Shown: positions 17,556 through 26,127, counted from the stretch's first letter. The stretch: DNA of 64,000 nucleotides from JAAYAE01 sp963678395 (GCA_963678395.1 OY782827.1:992001-1056000), one strand, 5' to 3'. Notes: generated by a model not told the origin, from the letters alone. A program made the numbers and translations.

Positions 17556-18827
17556 TTATTTTGTTAAACTCACAGCGCATTTATTAGCCTCTGCGTATAC
17601 TTTGTCCACATCAATAGTTAAAAATTGACCATTTTCTAACACAACTTTGCCATCCACCAATACCGTATCAGCATCACTGGAATTTGCGGCATAGATAAAG
17701 GATGAAGTACGGTCATAGCGTGGATACCAATAAGGTTTGTTCATATCATAAAGAACAATATCAGCTTTTTGCCCAATTTTCAATTCGCCTAAATCTTTAA
17801 AGCCAACAGCATGAGCACCATTTACAGTTGCCATTTTTAAAGCAGTAGTCGCTGGGATGACGGTAGGATCGCCTGTTGCATTTTTATGTATAAAAGCAGC
17901 AAGTCTTGCTTCTTCTAACATATCTAAATTATTGTTACTAGACACGCCGTCAGTACCTAAGGCAACCGTAATTCCGTTTTCTAGCATAGCAGGTATAGGC
18001 GCTATACCACTAGCGAGTTTTAAATTGCTTTGAGGATTATGTACTACACGCACATATTTTTTAGCCATGATTTTAATATCTTCAGGGGTAACATGAACAC
18101 AATGAGCAGCTAAAGTGCCCACTTCAAACATACCTAATTTGTCCATTAACGCTATGGGTGTCAGTCCATATTCCTTAAGGCAGTTGCTTACTTCGTTCTT
18201 AGTTTCTGACAAATGCATATGAATCTCTGAGCCAAGTTCACCTGCCGCAGCAATTACTTTTTTTAAATACTCAGGTGGACAAGTATAAGGAGCATGAGGG
18301 CCCATCATAACTTGAATGCGTCCATCAGCTTTACCATGCCAATCTTTAAATAGCTGAATATTCTCTTGTAGTTTTGTAGCAGCCTCAGGAACCACGCCAA
18401 TAAGTCCGCGGCTTAAAGAGGCCCTTATTCCTGTTTCTTCGACAACTTCTGCTACTTTTTCCATATCCGCATACATATCGGCGAAAGTTGTAGTGCCGCT
18501 TTTTATCATTTCAACTACAGCCAGCATAGTCCCCCAATAAATATCCGCTTTGGTCATGAGAGCTTCAACCGGCCATATTTTATTTTCCAGCCAATCCATA
18601 AGTATCATATCGTCAGCATAACTTCGTAGCAAAGTCATAGCGGCATGTGTGTGTGCATTAACCATACCTGGTACAGCAATATGACCGGAGCCATCTATGG
18701 TTTTATTGCTGACAATTTCTTCACTACCTATATACGCAATTTTATTTCCTGAAATACCAATATTACAAAGCCCCATATCTTTTTCTGCAATTATTTCTAC
18801 GCCTTTAATAGCAATATCATAACTCAA
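17556..18827 (-). CDS. mtaD: 5-methylthioadenosine/S-adenosylhomocysteine deaminase
   Basis: MtaD is an amidohydrolase that deaminates MTA, S-adenosylhomocysteine and often 5'-deoxyadenosine to the inosyl forms. The 423 residues show the metal motif H59-x-H61 (NAHTHAAM), the third histidine region HMHLSETKNE near 207, HCVHVTPED near 240 and the metal aspartate in GTDGVSSNNN near 291. The start is TTG, with AGGTGA upstream, and it overlaps the aldolase stop by four bases (TTGA). Having this next to ahcY raises the option that the true AhcY substrate is S-inosylhomocysteine, as known in Methanocaldococcus. Confidence 0.93.
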   Translation of the reverse strand: MSYDIAIKGVEIIAEKDMGLCNIGISGNKIAYIGSEEIVSNKTIDGSGHIAVPGMVNAHTHAAMTLLRSYADDMILMDWLENKIWPVEALMTKADIYWGTMLAVVEMIKSGTTTFADMYADMEKVAEVVEETGIRASLSRGLIGVVPEAATKLQENIQLFKDWHGKADGRIQVMMGPHAPYTCPPEYLKKVIAAAGELGSEIHMHLSETKNEVSNCLKEYGLTPIALMDKLGMFEVGTLAAHCVHVTPEDIKIMAKKYVRVVHNPQSNLKLASGIAPIPAMLENGITVALGTDGVSSNNNLDMLEEARLAAFIHKNATGDPTVIPATTALKMATVNGAHAVGFKDLGELKIGQKADIVLYDMNKPYWYPRYDRTSSFIYAANSSDADTVLVDGKVVLENGQFLTIDVDKVYAEANKCAVSLTK

Positions 18828-19495
18828 TATTCTTCACCTGCTTGTCTTTTACTATAATGTTCTTTGTAAAAAGCACGAATTATTTTTACATTTTTGGGAT
18901 CAATACATACGCCTCCACCCATAGAAGAGGTAACACAAAAAATTTTAGCTGATTTTTCTACAATATCCGCTATATTCAATGCTTCACGTAATGTTTTACC
19001 ACAACAAATTGCTCCGTGGTTTGCTAAAAGTGCGGCATTGGAACCATTCATATCAGCTACAGTATTTTTGGCCAAAGCCTCTGAACCAGCAACAGCATAC
19101 TTTGCGCATTTAATAGGACCACCTATAACTTGTACCATATCCTCAATAAAAGGTGGTATATTTTCTCGCATAGCAGCCACTGCGCAAGCGTAAGTACTAT
19201 GTGTATGAACAATAGCACGGAATTCAGGATTAGTGGCATATAAAGCTAAATGCATTTTTATTTCGGTAGAAGGTGTTCGTGCTCCGGCTAGTTTAATACC
19301 CTCGGAATTTACAATTACTATATCATCAGGATTTAATTGATCATAACTGCGCCCTGAAGGGGTTATGGCAAAGCAGTCCTTTTCGATTTTCATACTTATA
19401 TTTCCCCAAGAACCTAGGATCAATTTTCTTTCTGCAAGGGCTAGACCTGTTTCAATGATTAATTTACGCGCCTCATTAATCTGTAAATGTAACAT
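18824..19495 (-). CDS. Class II aldolase (fuculose-1-phosphate aldolase type), probable methylthioribulose/5-deoxyribulose 1-phosphate aldolase
   Basis: This is a zinc-dependent class II aldolase of 223 residues. Motifs are GNIS at 31-34, TPSG at 45-48, PSTEIKMH with catalytic-type E78, the zinc histidines HTH at 97-99, and ANHG with H160. Within an operon that has mtnP and mtnA but no mtnK, mtnW or mtnD, it fits the DHAP-shunt aldolase. That enzyme cleaves methylthioribulose 1-phosphate (or 5-deoxyribulose 1-phosphate) to DHAP and (methylthio)acetaldehyde (or acetaldehyde). The dehydratase MtnB is in the same superfamily and is the main alternative. I chose ATG at 19495: AAGGAG abuts the ATG at 19504 but is 9 bases from this one. 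Confidence 0.8.
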   Translation of the reverse strand: MLHLQINEARKLIIETGLALAERKLILGSWGNISMKIEKDCFAITPSGRSYDQLNPDDIVIVNSEGIKLAGARTPSTEIKMHLALYATNPEFRAIVHTHSTYACAVAAMRENIPPFIEDMVQVIGGPIKCAKYAVAGSEALAKNTVADMNGSNAALLANHGAICCGKTLREALNIADIVEKSAKIFCVTSSMGGGVCIDPKNVKIIRAFYKEHYSKRQAGEEY

Positions 19496-19512
19496 GACCT
19501 TCATCTCCTTAA

Positions 19513-20760
19513 TTATTCGTGATGTAAATATTCAAATTGTTCTTCGCTTAAAGTATCAATTTTTATGCCTAAAGATTGTAGTTTTATGCCTGCAACTTCA
19601 TTATCCAAGGCTTCAGGCAAAACATACAACTTGTTTTCTAATTTGCTTTTATTTTCTAATAAATACTTCATAGCTAAAAACTGCATAGCAAAAGACATAT
19701 CCATAATTTCTATGGGATGACCATCACCACAAGCTAGGTTAACTAGTCGTCCAGCTCCTAGGAGATTAATTTTACGTCCGTCTTTCATAGTGTAAGTGGT
19801 GATGTTTTTACGTACATCGTAAGGAGGTTTAACAGACAAGGCACTTAATTCAGGAATATTAATTTCTACATCAAAGTGTCCAGCATTACAAATTACTGCC
19901 CCATTTTTCATGACAGCAATATGAGTACCCCTGATAACATCTTTACAGCCCGTTACTGTAATAAATATATCTCCAATTTTAGCTGCTTCTTGCATGGGCA
20001 TTACTTCAAAACCATCACACACGGCTTCAATTGCCTTGACAGGATTTATTTCTGCAATAACAACCTTAGCGCCAAGTCCTTTGGCTCGCATTGCTACACC
20101 TTTTCCACACCAGCCATAGCCGGCAACTACAACCTTTTTACCTGCAATGGTCAAATTAGTTGTGCGAATGATACCATCAAAGGATGATTGTCCTGTGCCA
20201 TAACGGTTATCAAAAAGATATTTACAATAAGAATCATTCACAGCGATCATCGGAAACAGCAACTTATTGCCAGCATCTAAGGCCTTTAATCTATGCACAC
20301 CGGTAGTCGTTTCTTCAGATCCGCCGATAATTTCATGAGCTTGTGCTGCTCGTGTGCCATGCAGCATATTTACCAAGTCTCCACCATCATCTACAATCAA
20401 GGAGGGATGAGTATCTAAGGCTTTTCCTAAGTAAAAATCATATTCTTCATTAGTACAATCATGTGTAGCAAAAACAGTAATACCATTTTTTACTAAAGCT
20501 GCCGCAATATCATCTTGAGTAGATAAAGGATTGCTTCCCGTAACAGTTACGTTGGCTCCCGCATTTTTTAGTACCAAAGCCAAATATGCAGTTTTAGCCT
20601 CCAAATGAATGGTTACCACCATGTTTATACCTGCAAATGGTTTAGTAGTAGTATATTTAGCGTCAAAATAATTGAGCAAAGGCATATATTCTTTTACCCA
20701 AGCAATTTTTTCTTCACCTAAAGTCCCTAAATTAATATCTCTTATTATACTATCAGTCAT
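19513..20760 (-). CDS. ahcY: Adenosylhomocysteinase (possibly S-inosylhomocysteine hydrolase)
   Basis: AhcY hydrolyses S-adenosylhomocysteine to adenosine and homocysteine through a bound NAD. The 415 residues show the catalytic region (NDSYCKYLFDNRYGTGQS near 180) and the NAD motif VVAGYGWCGKGVAMRAKG near 210. The C-terminus ends in FEYLHHE and lacks the longer tail with Lys/Tyr of eukaryotic and many bacterial enzymes, like archaeal and Thermotoga forms. Because mtaD is two genes downstream, an S-inosylhomocysteine substrate is possible. ATG at 20760 follows GGAGG; it overlaps the end of mtnA by 8 bases. Confidence 0.92.
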   Translation of the reverse strand: MTDSIIRDINLGTLGEEKIAWVKEYMPLLNYFDAKYTTTKPFAGINMVVTIHLEAKTAYLALVLKNAGANVTVTGSNPLSTQDDIAAALVKNGITVFATHDCTNEEYDFYLGKALDTHPSLIVDDGGDLVNMLHGTRAAQAHEIIGGSEETTTGVHRLKALDAGNKLLFPMIAVNDSYCKYLFDNRYGTGQSSFDGIIRTTNLTIAGKKVVVAGYGWCGKGVAMRAKGLGAKVVIAEINPVKAIEAVCDGFEVMPMQEAAKIGDIFITVTGCKDVIRGTHIAVMKNGAVICNAGHFDVEINIPELSALSVKPPYDVRKNITTYTMKDGRKINLLGAGRLVNLACGDGHPIEIMDMSFAMQFLAMKYLLENKSKLENKLYVLPEALDNEVAGIKLQSLGIKIDTLSEEQFEYLHHE

Positions 20761-21817
20761 CAATACTCCTCCTCATTTTTCTTGCTAATTGTCTAATCAT
20801 ATCTTCATAAGGCTCTGTTAGCACGCCATATTCAGTAATTATACCTGTTATTAATTCATGTGGCGTTACATCAAACCCAGGATTGAATACGGGTATGTTT
20901 TCAGCGGATGTGGGTTGCCCATGAAAAGTACGTACTTCATCTCCATCACGTTCTTCAATAGGAATAGATATTCCAGAAGTCATTTTGAAATCAATAGTCC
21001 CCGTCGCAGCAGCAACATAGAACGGTATATTAAGGGCTTTAGCAGCTAACGCAACACCGTAAGTACCAATTTTGTTGGCTACATCACCATTAAGCGCAAT
21101 ACGGTCAGCACCGACAATGACAGCTTTTATTTTCTTTGTTTTCATAGTCCAGGCAGCCATATTATCAGTAATCAAGGTAACAGGAATATCGTCTTGTTCT
21201 AATTCCCAAGCAGTTAACCGTGCCCCTTGTAACAAGGGCCTTGTTTCATCTGCATAAACCATTTTAATCTTGCCATCTGCATAACCTTGTCGCACCACAC
21301 CAAGAGCTGTTCCCCAACCGCAAGTAGCCAATGCACCTGCATTGCAGTGGGTTAATATCGTAGCATTATTTGGTAATAGTTCAGCGCCAAAATGTCCAAT
21401 TTTGATATTGTTACTAATATCATCTTCATAAATTTTTATAGCAATATTTTCTAAAAAATCTACGGCATCAATGGTTTTATTTACATTTGCATTTACAGCT
21501 GCATTCCATATCTTGTTTACAGCCCACGCTAAATTAACGGCTGTAGGCCTCGTAGCCATAAGTTCGCGTTTAATCTCTTCTAACTTTTTTAAAACATCTG
21601 TACCTGACAATCCGTGCATACGAATTTCTTTGTAACCAAGCACCATGGCAAAAGCTGCTGCTGCACCAATGGCGGGAGCGCCACGAACTTCCATCGTGCG
21701 AATAGCCTCTGCTACACGTCTATAATCATAGCAGGCAACAAAATCTATTACATTAGGTAATTTTTTTTGATCTAAAAGCACTAGAATATTTCCACGCCAC
21801 TCCATTGTCTTTATCAT
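20753..21817 (-). CDS. mtnA: S-methyl-5-thioribose-1-phosphate isomerase
   Basis: MtnA turns methylthioribose 1-phosphate (and 5-deoxyribose 1-phosphate) into the ribulose form. The 354 residues show the family features RGAPAIGAAAAF near 44, the cysteine in THCNAGALATCGWGTALG near 160-175, and the aspartate in GADRIALNGDVANKIGTYG near 240-250. This separates it from the eIF2B-type regulatory subunits of the same superfamily. GAGGTT stands 5 bases before the ATG. It lies 16 bases after mtnP and overlaps ahcY. Confidence 0.95.
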   Translation of the reverse strand: MIKTMEWRGNILVLLDQKKLPNVIDFVACYDYRRVAEAIRTMEVRGAPAIGAAAAFAMVLGYKEIRMHGLSGTDVLKKLEEIKRELMATRPTAVNLAWAVNKIWNAAVNANVNKTIDAVDFLENIAIKIYEDDISNNIKIGHFGAELLPNNATILTHCNAGALATCGWGTALGVVRQGYADGKIKMVYADETRPLLQGARLTAWELEQDDIPVTLITDNMAAWTMKTKKIKAVIVGADRIALNGDVANKIGTYGVALAAKALNIPFYVAAATGTIDFKMTSGISIPIEERDGDEVRTFHGQPTSAENIPVFNPGFDVTPHELITGIITEYGVLTEPYEDMIRQLARKMRRSIDD

Positions 21818-21833
21818 TTTATAACCTCACAGA

Positions 21834-22631
21834 TTATAGTTTAAATCCACCAAATTCTTTTAAGGCCTCGGCACAATTGCAAATAACTATATCGGTATTG
21901 TTAGCATTAATAAAAGCAAAAATCAATTTCTCCATATTCTTTATGCTTTTACCCATTTCTTCTACAACTTCGCTGTGACTTAAGGGTGTCGGCGAAATTC
22001 CCGCCCCCATATTAGTAACTATAGAACAATTTGTATAGCACATTTCTGCTTCTCGTGCCAAAATAGCTTCCGGCATATTAGTCATACCTACTACGTCGCC
22101 ACCTAGCATGCGAAACATTTTTATTTCAGCTGCAGTTTCAAAGCGCGGCCCCTCTGCTGTAACGTAGGTTCCAGCTTTGTGAAAAGGAATATCTGTCTTG
22201 GTTAAACAAGTAATAACTTTTTCACGTAATCTCGGACAATAGGGGAAAGTGAAATCAACATGAGCTACTCCCCTCTCTGGAGAATCATAAAATGTGTTTA
22301 TACGGCTCTTAGTGAAATCCAGTATCTGATCACAGACTACAAAATGCCCAGCCGTCATTTCCGGGTTTAATGACCCAACCGCAGTAGTTGCAAAAATTTC
22401 TTCTACACCTAAAGATTTTAATGCCCAAATATTAGCTCTGTAATTAACTTTATGAGGTGCTGCTGTATGACCTACCCCGTGACGAGTTATAAAAGTAACA
22501 GCATTACCTGCCATTTCACCACATAATGCTTTCGCCTTACCATAAGGTGTTTCAATAATTTTCTCTGTAAATCCGGTAAAAGTATGAGGACTATAAATAC
22601 CGGTGCCTCCAATAATCGCAATATTTCTCAT
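21834..22631 (-). CDS. mtnP: S-methyl-5'-thioadenosine phosphorylase
   Basis: MtnP phosphorolyses MTA (and usually 5'-deoxyadenosine) to adenine and the 5-substituted ribose 1-phosphate. The 265 residues begin MRNIAIIGGTGIYSP. They show the phosphate-loop region ITRHGVGHTAAPHKVNYRAN near 55-74, TTAVGSLNPEMTAG near 90, and the purine-binding region GTYVTAEGPRFETAAE near 165-185. I chose ATG at 22631 because AAGGGG lies 7 bases upstream; an in-frame ATG at 22649 has no ribosome site and lies inside the previous gene. Inosine/guanosine phosphorylase activity is a less likely alternative given the operon. Confidence 0.92.
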   Translation of the reverse strand: MRNIAIIGGTGIYSPHTFTGFTEKIIETPYGKAKALCGEMAGNAVTFITRHGVGHTAAPHKVNYRANIWALKSLGVEEIFATTAVGSLNPEMTAGHFVVCDQILDFTKSRINTFYDSPERGVAHVDFTFPYCPRLREKVITCLTKTDIPFHKAGTYVTAEGPRFETAAEIKMFRMLGGDVVGMTNMPEAILAREAEMCYTNCSIVTNMGAGISPTPLSHSEVVEEMGKSIKNMEKLIFAFINANNTDIVICNCAEALKEFGGFKL

Positions 22632-22632
22632 T

Positions 22633-23292
22633 TTATTGCCCCTTTTCATTTATAGATCGAACTATATCCCCTAGTTCTTGTAAATCTTCAATAACGTAAT
22701 CAGGTTTTATTAAAGAAAAAAAATCTTTTTTAGCAAATAGTGACCAACCAACAGCCACGGTTTTACATCCTGCTGCACTGCCACTAAGCAAATCATAAGG
22801 GCTATCCCCCACGCACAAACAGTTTTCCGGTGGCAAAATAATTGAGGCCGCACCCTTTAACATAGGCTCCGGGTCCGGCTTATGTTTTGTACACTCTTCG
22901 CAACCAATGATATCTAAAATGTATTTATCAAGCTTTAGTATTTCTAAGCCTCTTTTAGCCATATTATGTGTTTTAGAGGTTACCACAGCTTTTTTTATCT
23001 GCATATTCTCTAAGAGTCTTAATCCGTCTTCTATATGCGGAAAAGGCTGCAGTAACACATCATGCATTTCATTATTGTAGTTTCTGTAATAAGTAATCAT
23101 TTCATCAACCTGCGCAGCATCAAAGTTAGCTAAACATTCCCTTAGCGGTAGGCCAAAAAAGCGTATTATTTCTTCATCAGAAACATCTCTCTTTATAAAA
23201 TGCTTTAATGTAACTTTAAAAGTTTTTAGAATAAGCACAGTACTATTAACTAATGTGCCATCTAAATCAAATAAAACTCCTTGTATAGTCAA
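22633..23292 (-). CDS. HAD family phosphatase (phosphoglycolate/pyrophosphatase PpaX-like)
   Basis: This is a 219-residue HAD hydrolase and the first gene of the operon. Motif I is FDLDGTLVNS near residue 8, motif II is VVTSKT near 105, the lysine is in KHKPDPEPM near 140, and motif IV is CVGDSPYDLLSG near 165. Its alpha-helical cap (KTFKVTLKHF to HDVLLQPF) is of the phosphoglycolate phosphatase type. The TTG start at 23292 has AAAGGAGC 7 bases upstream; a longer frame to 23364 would put the ribosome site inside the gene and run through the promoter. The substrate is unknown, but in this operon a pentose phosphate or other nucleoside by-product is plausible. Confidence 0.82.
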   Translation of the reverse strand: MTIQGVLFDLDGTLVNSTVLILKTFKVTLKHFIKRDVSDEEIIRFFGLPLRECLANFDAAQVDEMITYYRNYNNEMHDVLLQPFPHIEDGLRLLENMQIKKAVVTSKTHNMAKRGLEILKLDKYILDIIGCEECTKHKPDPEPMLKGAASIILPPENCLCVGDSPYDLLSGSAAGCKTVAVGWSLFAKKDFFSLIKPDYVIEDLQELGDIVRSINEKGQ

Positions 23293-23335
23293 AATATAAG
23301 CTCCTTTATAATAAATCACTATCACTACATATTTT

Positions 23336-23364
23336 AGCATAGTTTCAAGGTAAATTAAAGCCAA
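23336..23364 (-). promoter_or_regulatory. Probable sigma-A promoter of the SAM by-product salvage operon
   Basis: On the - strand TTGGCT (23359-23364) and TATGCT (23336-23341) are 17 bases apart, 44 bases before the TTG start of the HAD gene and just downstream of the previous operon's terminator. No SAM riboswitch motif is visible between them and the start. Confidence 0.6.
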
Positions 23365-23391
23365 ACGCGTTATACGAAAAAATCATTTTAC

Positions 23392-23424
23392 CATAAAAAA
23401 ATACGCCTGAAATTATTCAGGCGC
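23392..23424 (-). terminator. Terminator after the GT2 glycosyltransferase
   Basis: CGCCTGAA and TTCAGGCG pair perfectly (23405-23424) over a 4-base loop and are followed on the - strand by TATTTTTTTAT. It begins 8 bases after the stop and closes the psd-pssA-GT2 operon. Confidence 0.9.
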
Positions 23425-23431
23425 AATGGTA

Positions 23432-24718
23432 TTATTTCATATGTTTTGAGGACACTATTTGTTTGGGACCAATCTTAGTTGATTCGGGCAGTAACACATC
23501 ATTAAAACTAATACTACGTGTATGCTCCGTATGACTCCAAACATGTTCATGACGGTGTATAAATCCTAAAACAGTTATTGGTACCCAGCTATAAACAAAT
23601 AGCGGGTATAACAACAAATATAGCCAAGATTTAGGTGAAGCATGAATTTTTGCCAAAACAACAACAGGGAAAAAATACTGACCAATACCGATAAGTGTCC
23701 ATACTTCTATCGGCAAAATCGCATATAGAACATTAGTATAAAAAGGTACTATAGTATAAATATAACTACAAATTACATAGAAAGTTGAAAGCAACAAAAA
23801 GTAAGGCTGGAATAAGTGAATAATACCATCTAAAAGCACGATATTACGTTGCTTAATACCTTCTTTTAAAAGGTTCCCCATATAACGTCCACATACATCA
23901 AAATGTCCTTGAGACCATCTCTTGCGTTGATTCCATGATTGCATAAAAGTAAGTGGTTTTTCATCATAAACAATAGCATCATGAGCCCAAGTAGTAGGAA
24001 TGCCTTCCAAAAGGGCTTTCATAGTAAATTCCATGTCTTCAGTTAAGCAGGTTGCTCCCCAGCCATACTTACGCAATATGTCTGTAGAAATACACATACC
24101 TGTTCCTCCCAGTACACTAGATAAGCCAATATTATATTTTGCCAAATGCCAAATATGATTAACAATCCAGAAGGAAATTGAAAATACCCCGGATATCCAC
24201 GTATCAGTAGGATTTTTAGAATCTAAATACCCTTGAATTAAACGTTCCCCTTTACAATAGCGGCTATTCATTTCCATAAGAAAATCCGGATGCACCAAAT
24301 TATCTGCATCAAAAATGATAACGGCATCATAGTTTGCTTTCATTTGGAATAATTTATTAAACATCCATTCCATAGCAAAACCTTTACCTACCTCACGGGC
24401 ATTAAAACGTTCAAAAGCTTTAGCACCAGCATCAGTGGCAATTTTAGCCGTGTTGTCGGTACAGTTATCTGCAACAACAAAAATATCATACATATCGTCC
24501 GGATAATTTAAAAGATGAAGATTTTCAATTAACTGTCCGATAACTTTTTCTTCATTATGCGCAGCTACAATAACAGCAAATGATGTTTTAGGAGTTAATA
24601 TTTTCTTTTCTTTTTTGCGGCCAAAAATTCCAAAAAAAGAAATTGTAAAATAATAAATAGTAAAAAATACAATCATTAGCTGTAGGGGTATCATAATCAA
24701 GTCAAAATAACTACTCAT
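23432..24718 (-). CDS. Membrane glycosyltransferase family 2
   Basis: This 428-residue protein looks like a processive or lipid-linked GT2 enzyme. A membrane segment at the N-terminus (about 8-28) precedes the GT-A domain: VIVAAHNEEKVIG near 49, VVADNCTDNT near 82, the DAD-type metal site IIFDADN near 135, TEDME near 215 (the catalytic ED), and the QRKRW motif near 255. C-terminal membrane segments follow (about 280-400). The QxxRW and TED motifs are those of N-acetylglucosaminyl- or cellulose-synthase-like enzymes. It ends the operon with pssA and psd, so a role in a lipid or surface glycan is plausible; the product is unknown. Confidence 0.85.
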   Translation of the reverse strand: MSSYFDLIMIPLQLMIVFFTIYYFTISFFGIFGRKKEKKILTPKTSFAVIVAAHNEEKVIGQLIENLHLLNYPDDMYDIFVVADNCTDNTAKIATDAGAKAFERFNAREVGKGFAMEWMFNKLFQMKANYDAVIIFDADNLVHPDFLMEMNSRYCKGERLIQGYLDSKNPTDTWISGVFSISFWIVNHIWHLAKYNIGLSSVLGGTGMCISTDILRKYGWGATCLTEDMEFTMKALLEGIPTTWAHDAIVYDEKPLTFMQSWNQRKRWSQGHFDVCGRYMGNLLKEGIKQRNIVLLDGIIHLFQPYFLLLSTFYVICSYIYTIVPFYTNVLYAILPIEVWTLIGIGQYFFPVVVLAKIHASPKSWLYLLLYPLFVYSWVPITVLGFIHRHEHVWSHTEHTRSISFNDVLLPESTKIGPKQIVSSKHMK

Positions 24719-24736
24719 TAAATTAAGCTCCTTTGC

Positions 24737-25423
24737 TTATGCCTCAACTATTTTATCAAAAAGTTTTATATATATAGCATTCAAAATACCGCCAATAGTA
24801 TATGTAAACATACAAATAAAAGGCCAAGCATTTAGGTTAGTAAAAAGCATATAAAAACCTATAATCAAGGCTCCAACTACAGGGGGCAGAAAAAATGGAT
24901 TTTCCTTACCTTTAAAATCAGGATAGCGAATTTCACTATACAAAATGTAAGCAACAACAAGGGTACCAATTGCAACCCACATCGAAGAGTAATTATACCC
25001 CGAAATCACATAAGTTGCAAGTATGCAAGCACCAGCCGGTATAGGCATTCCTTGAAAATATCCATGCACTGTAGAAGCATTGATATTAAACCTCGCTAGT
25101 CGCATAGCTCCGCCAAAAGCATAAAGTGCCGCAATAACCTGTCCCGTAACGCCCATACTTTGTAAACTATAAACGTAAATCAAAATTGCTGGAGCTACAC
25201 CAAAAGAACAAACATCACATAAAGAATCCAACTCTCTGCCAAATTCGCCGCTAACACCTAACAATCTGGCTGCTCGCCCATCACAAGAATCAGCTATTAC
25301 TGCTAATATTATGAAAATCGCTGCCCAAGTAAAATTATGCTCAATAGTCAAAAATATTGACATAACTCCTAAGACTAAACTTAAGCCGCTAATACTATTA
25401 GGTATAATACGTTTATAATTCAT
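24737..25423 (-). CDS. pssA: CDP-diacylglycerol-serine O-phosphatidyltransferase
   Basis: PssA makes phosphatidylserine from CDP-diacylglycerol and serine at the inner membrane. This is the type II, CDP-alcohol phosphatidyltransferase form, 228 residues, with about six to eight membrane segments. The signature D-G-x2-A-R-x8-G-x3-D-x3-D is seen as CDGRAARLLGVSGEFGRELD plus SLCD (about residues 47-70). The stop and start of psd/pssA overlap or abut at 25423, so the product pair works in sequence: PssA then Psd gives phosphatidylethanolamine, typical of Negativicutes membranes. Confidence 0.94.
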   Translation of the reverse strand: MNYKRIIPNSISGLSLVLGVMSIFLTIEHNFTWAAIFIILAVIADSCDGRAARLLGVSGEFGRELDSLCDVCSFGVAPAILIYVYSLQSMGVTGQVIAALYAFGGAMRLARFNINASTVHGYFQGMPIPAGACILATYVISGYNYSSMWVAIGTLVVAYILYSEIRYPDFKGKENPFFLPPVVGALIIGFYMLFTNLNAWPFICMFTYTIGGILNAIYIKLFDKIVEA

Positions 25424-26052
25424 CAGCTTAACTGCCTCCCAATGATTGTTATCCCACCTTTGACCTTGTCACCTTTTTTTACAAGCACAGCAACAGTTTT
25501 AAGCATTACAAGCTCGGTGCTAGAACCAAATTTAATCATGCCATAACATTCGCCTTGCTTAACGTTTTTGCCCAAGGTTACCCAAGAAACAATACGTCTA
25601 GCCAAAATTCCTGCTATTTGAATAACTAATATTCGATTTTTACCATTGTCTAAGCCAATAGCATGACGTTCGTTAATAAAGGAAGCTGAATCTTTGTATG
25701 CAGGCAAATATCCTCCGCAAGTATAACGTTGATATTTAATTTCTCCACTCATAGGGGCACGATTAACATGCACGTTGAACACAGATAAAAAAATAGTAAC
25801 TTTTTTAGCCTCTTCGTTCAAATATTCATCATCATAAAATTCTTCTATATTCATAACTGTACCATCTGCCGGGGAATATAAAATACTATCATCTTGAGGC
25901 AGCGGTCTGTTAGGATTGCGGAAAAAATAAATAAAAAAAACTGTTAAAAGAGCAGGAACTATTGCTGCGTTTGCTCCTCCAAAATAAAAAATAGCTAATG
26001 TTAAAATAAAGAAGCCAATAATAATACGGTAGCCATCTTTAACTATCTTCAT
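25423..26052 (-). CDS. psd: Phosphatidylserine decarboxylase proenzyme
   Basis: Psd decarboxylates phosphatidylserine to phosphatidylethanolamine after self-cleavage to form a pyruvoyl group. At 209 residues it is the short, archaeal-type form. The cleavage site is G-S in MIKFGSSTE near residue 175. VFNVHVNRAPMSG near 95 holds conserved histidine residues, and the N-terminus has a membrane segment (IIIGFFILTLAIFYFGG). I chose ATG at 26052 (MKIVKDGYR), which is 11 bases from a run of 11 G (26064-26074) that must act as the ribosome site. An ATG at 26076 would only add Gly residues coded by that run. Confidence 0.92.
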   Translation of the reverse strand: MKIVKDGYRIIIGFFILTLAIFYFGGANAAIVPALLTVFFIYFFRNPNRPLPQDDSILYSPADGTVMNIEEFYDDEYLNEEAKKVTIFLSVFNVHVNRAPMSGEIKYQRYTCGGYLPAYKDSASFINERHAIGLDNGKNRILVIQIAGILARRIVSWVTLGKNVKQGECYGMIKFGSSTELVMLKTVAVLVKKGDKVKGGITIIGRQLS

Positions 26053-26098
26053 GCTTTTCAAATCCCCCCCCCCCATTTCTGTATTAAAACTTACATTT

Positions 26099-26127
26099 AT
26101 TATAATCTAAGCAAGTCTATTTGTCTA
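26099..26127 (-). promoter_or_regulatory. Sigma-A promoter of the psd-pssA-GT2 operon
   Basis: On the - strand TAGACA (26122-26127) and TATAAT (26099-26104) are 17 bases apart, just beyond the stop of the WecG-like gene and 47 bases before psd. Confidence 0.75.

Noticed and set aside
22632..22649. Longer mtnP start at 22649
   Set aside because: No ribosome site, and it lies inside the HAD gene; ATG at 22631 is well spaced from AAGGGG.
23293..23400. SAM riboswitch before the salvage operon
   Set aside because: The leader is only tens of bases and has no SAM-I or SAM-II type motif; a plain promoter explains it.
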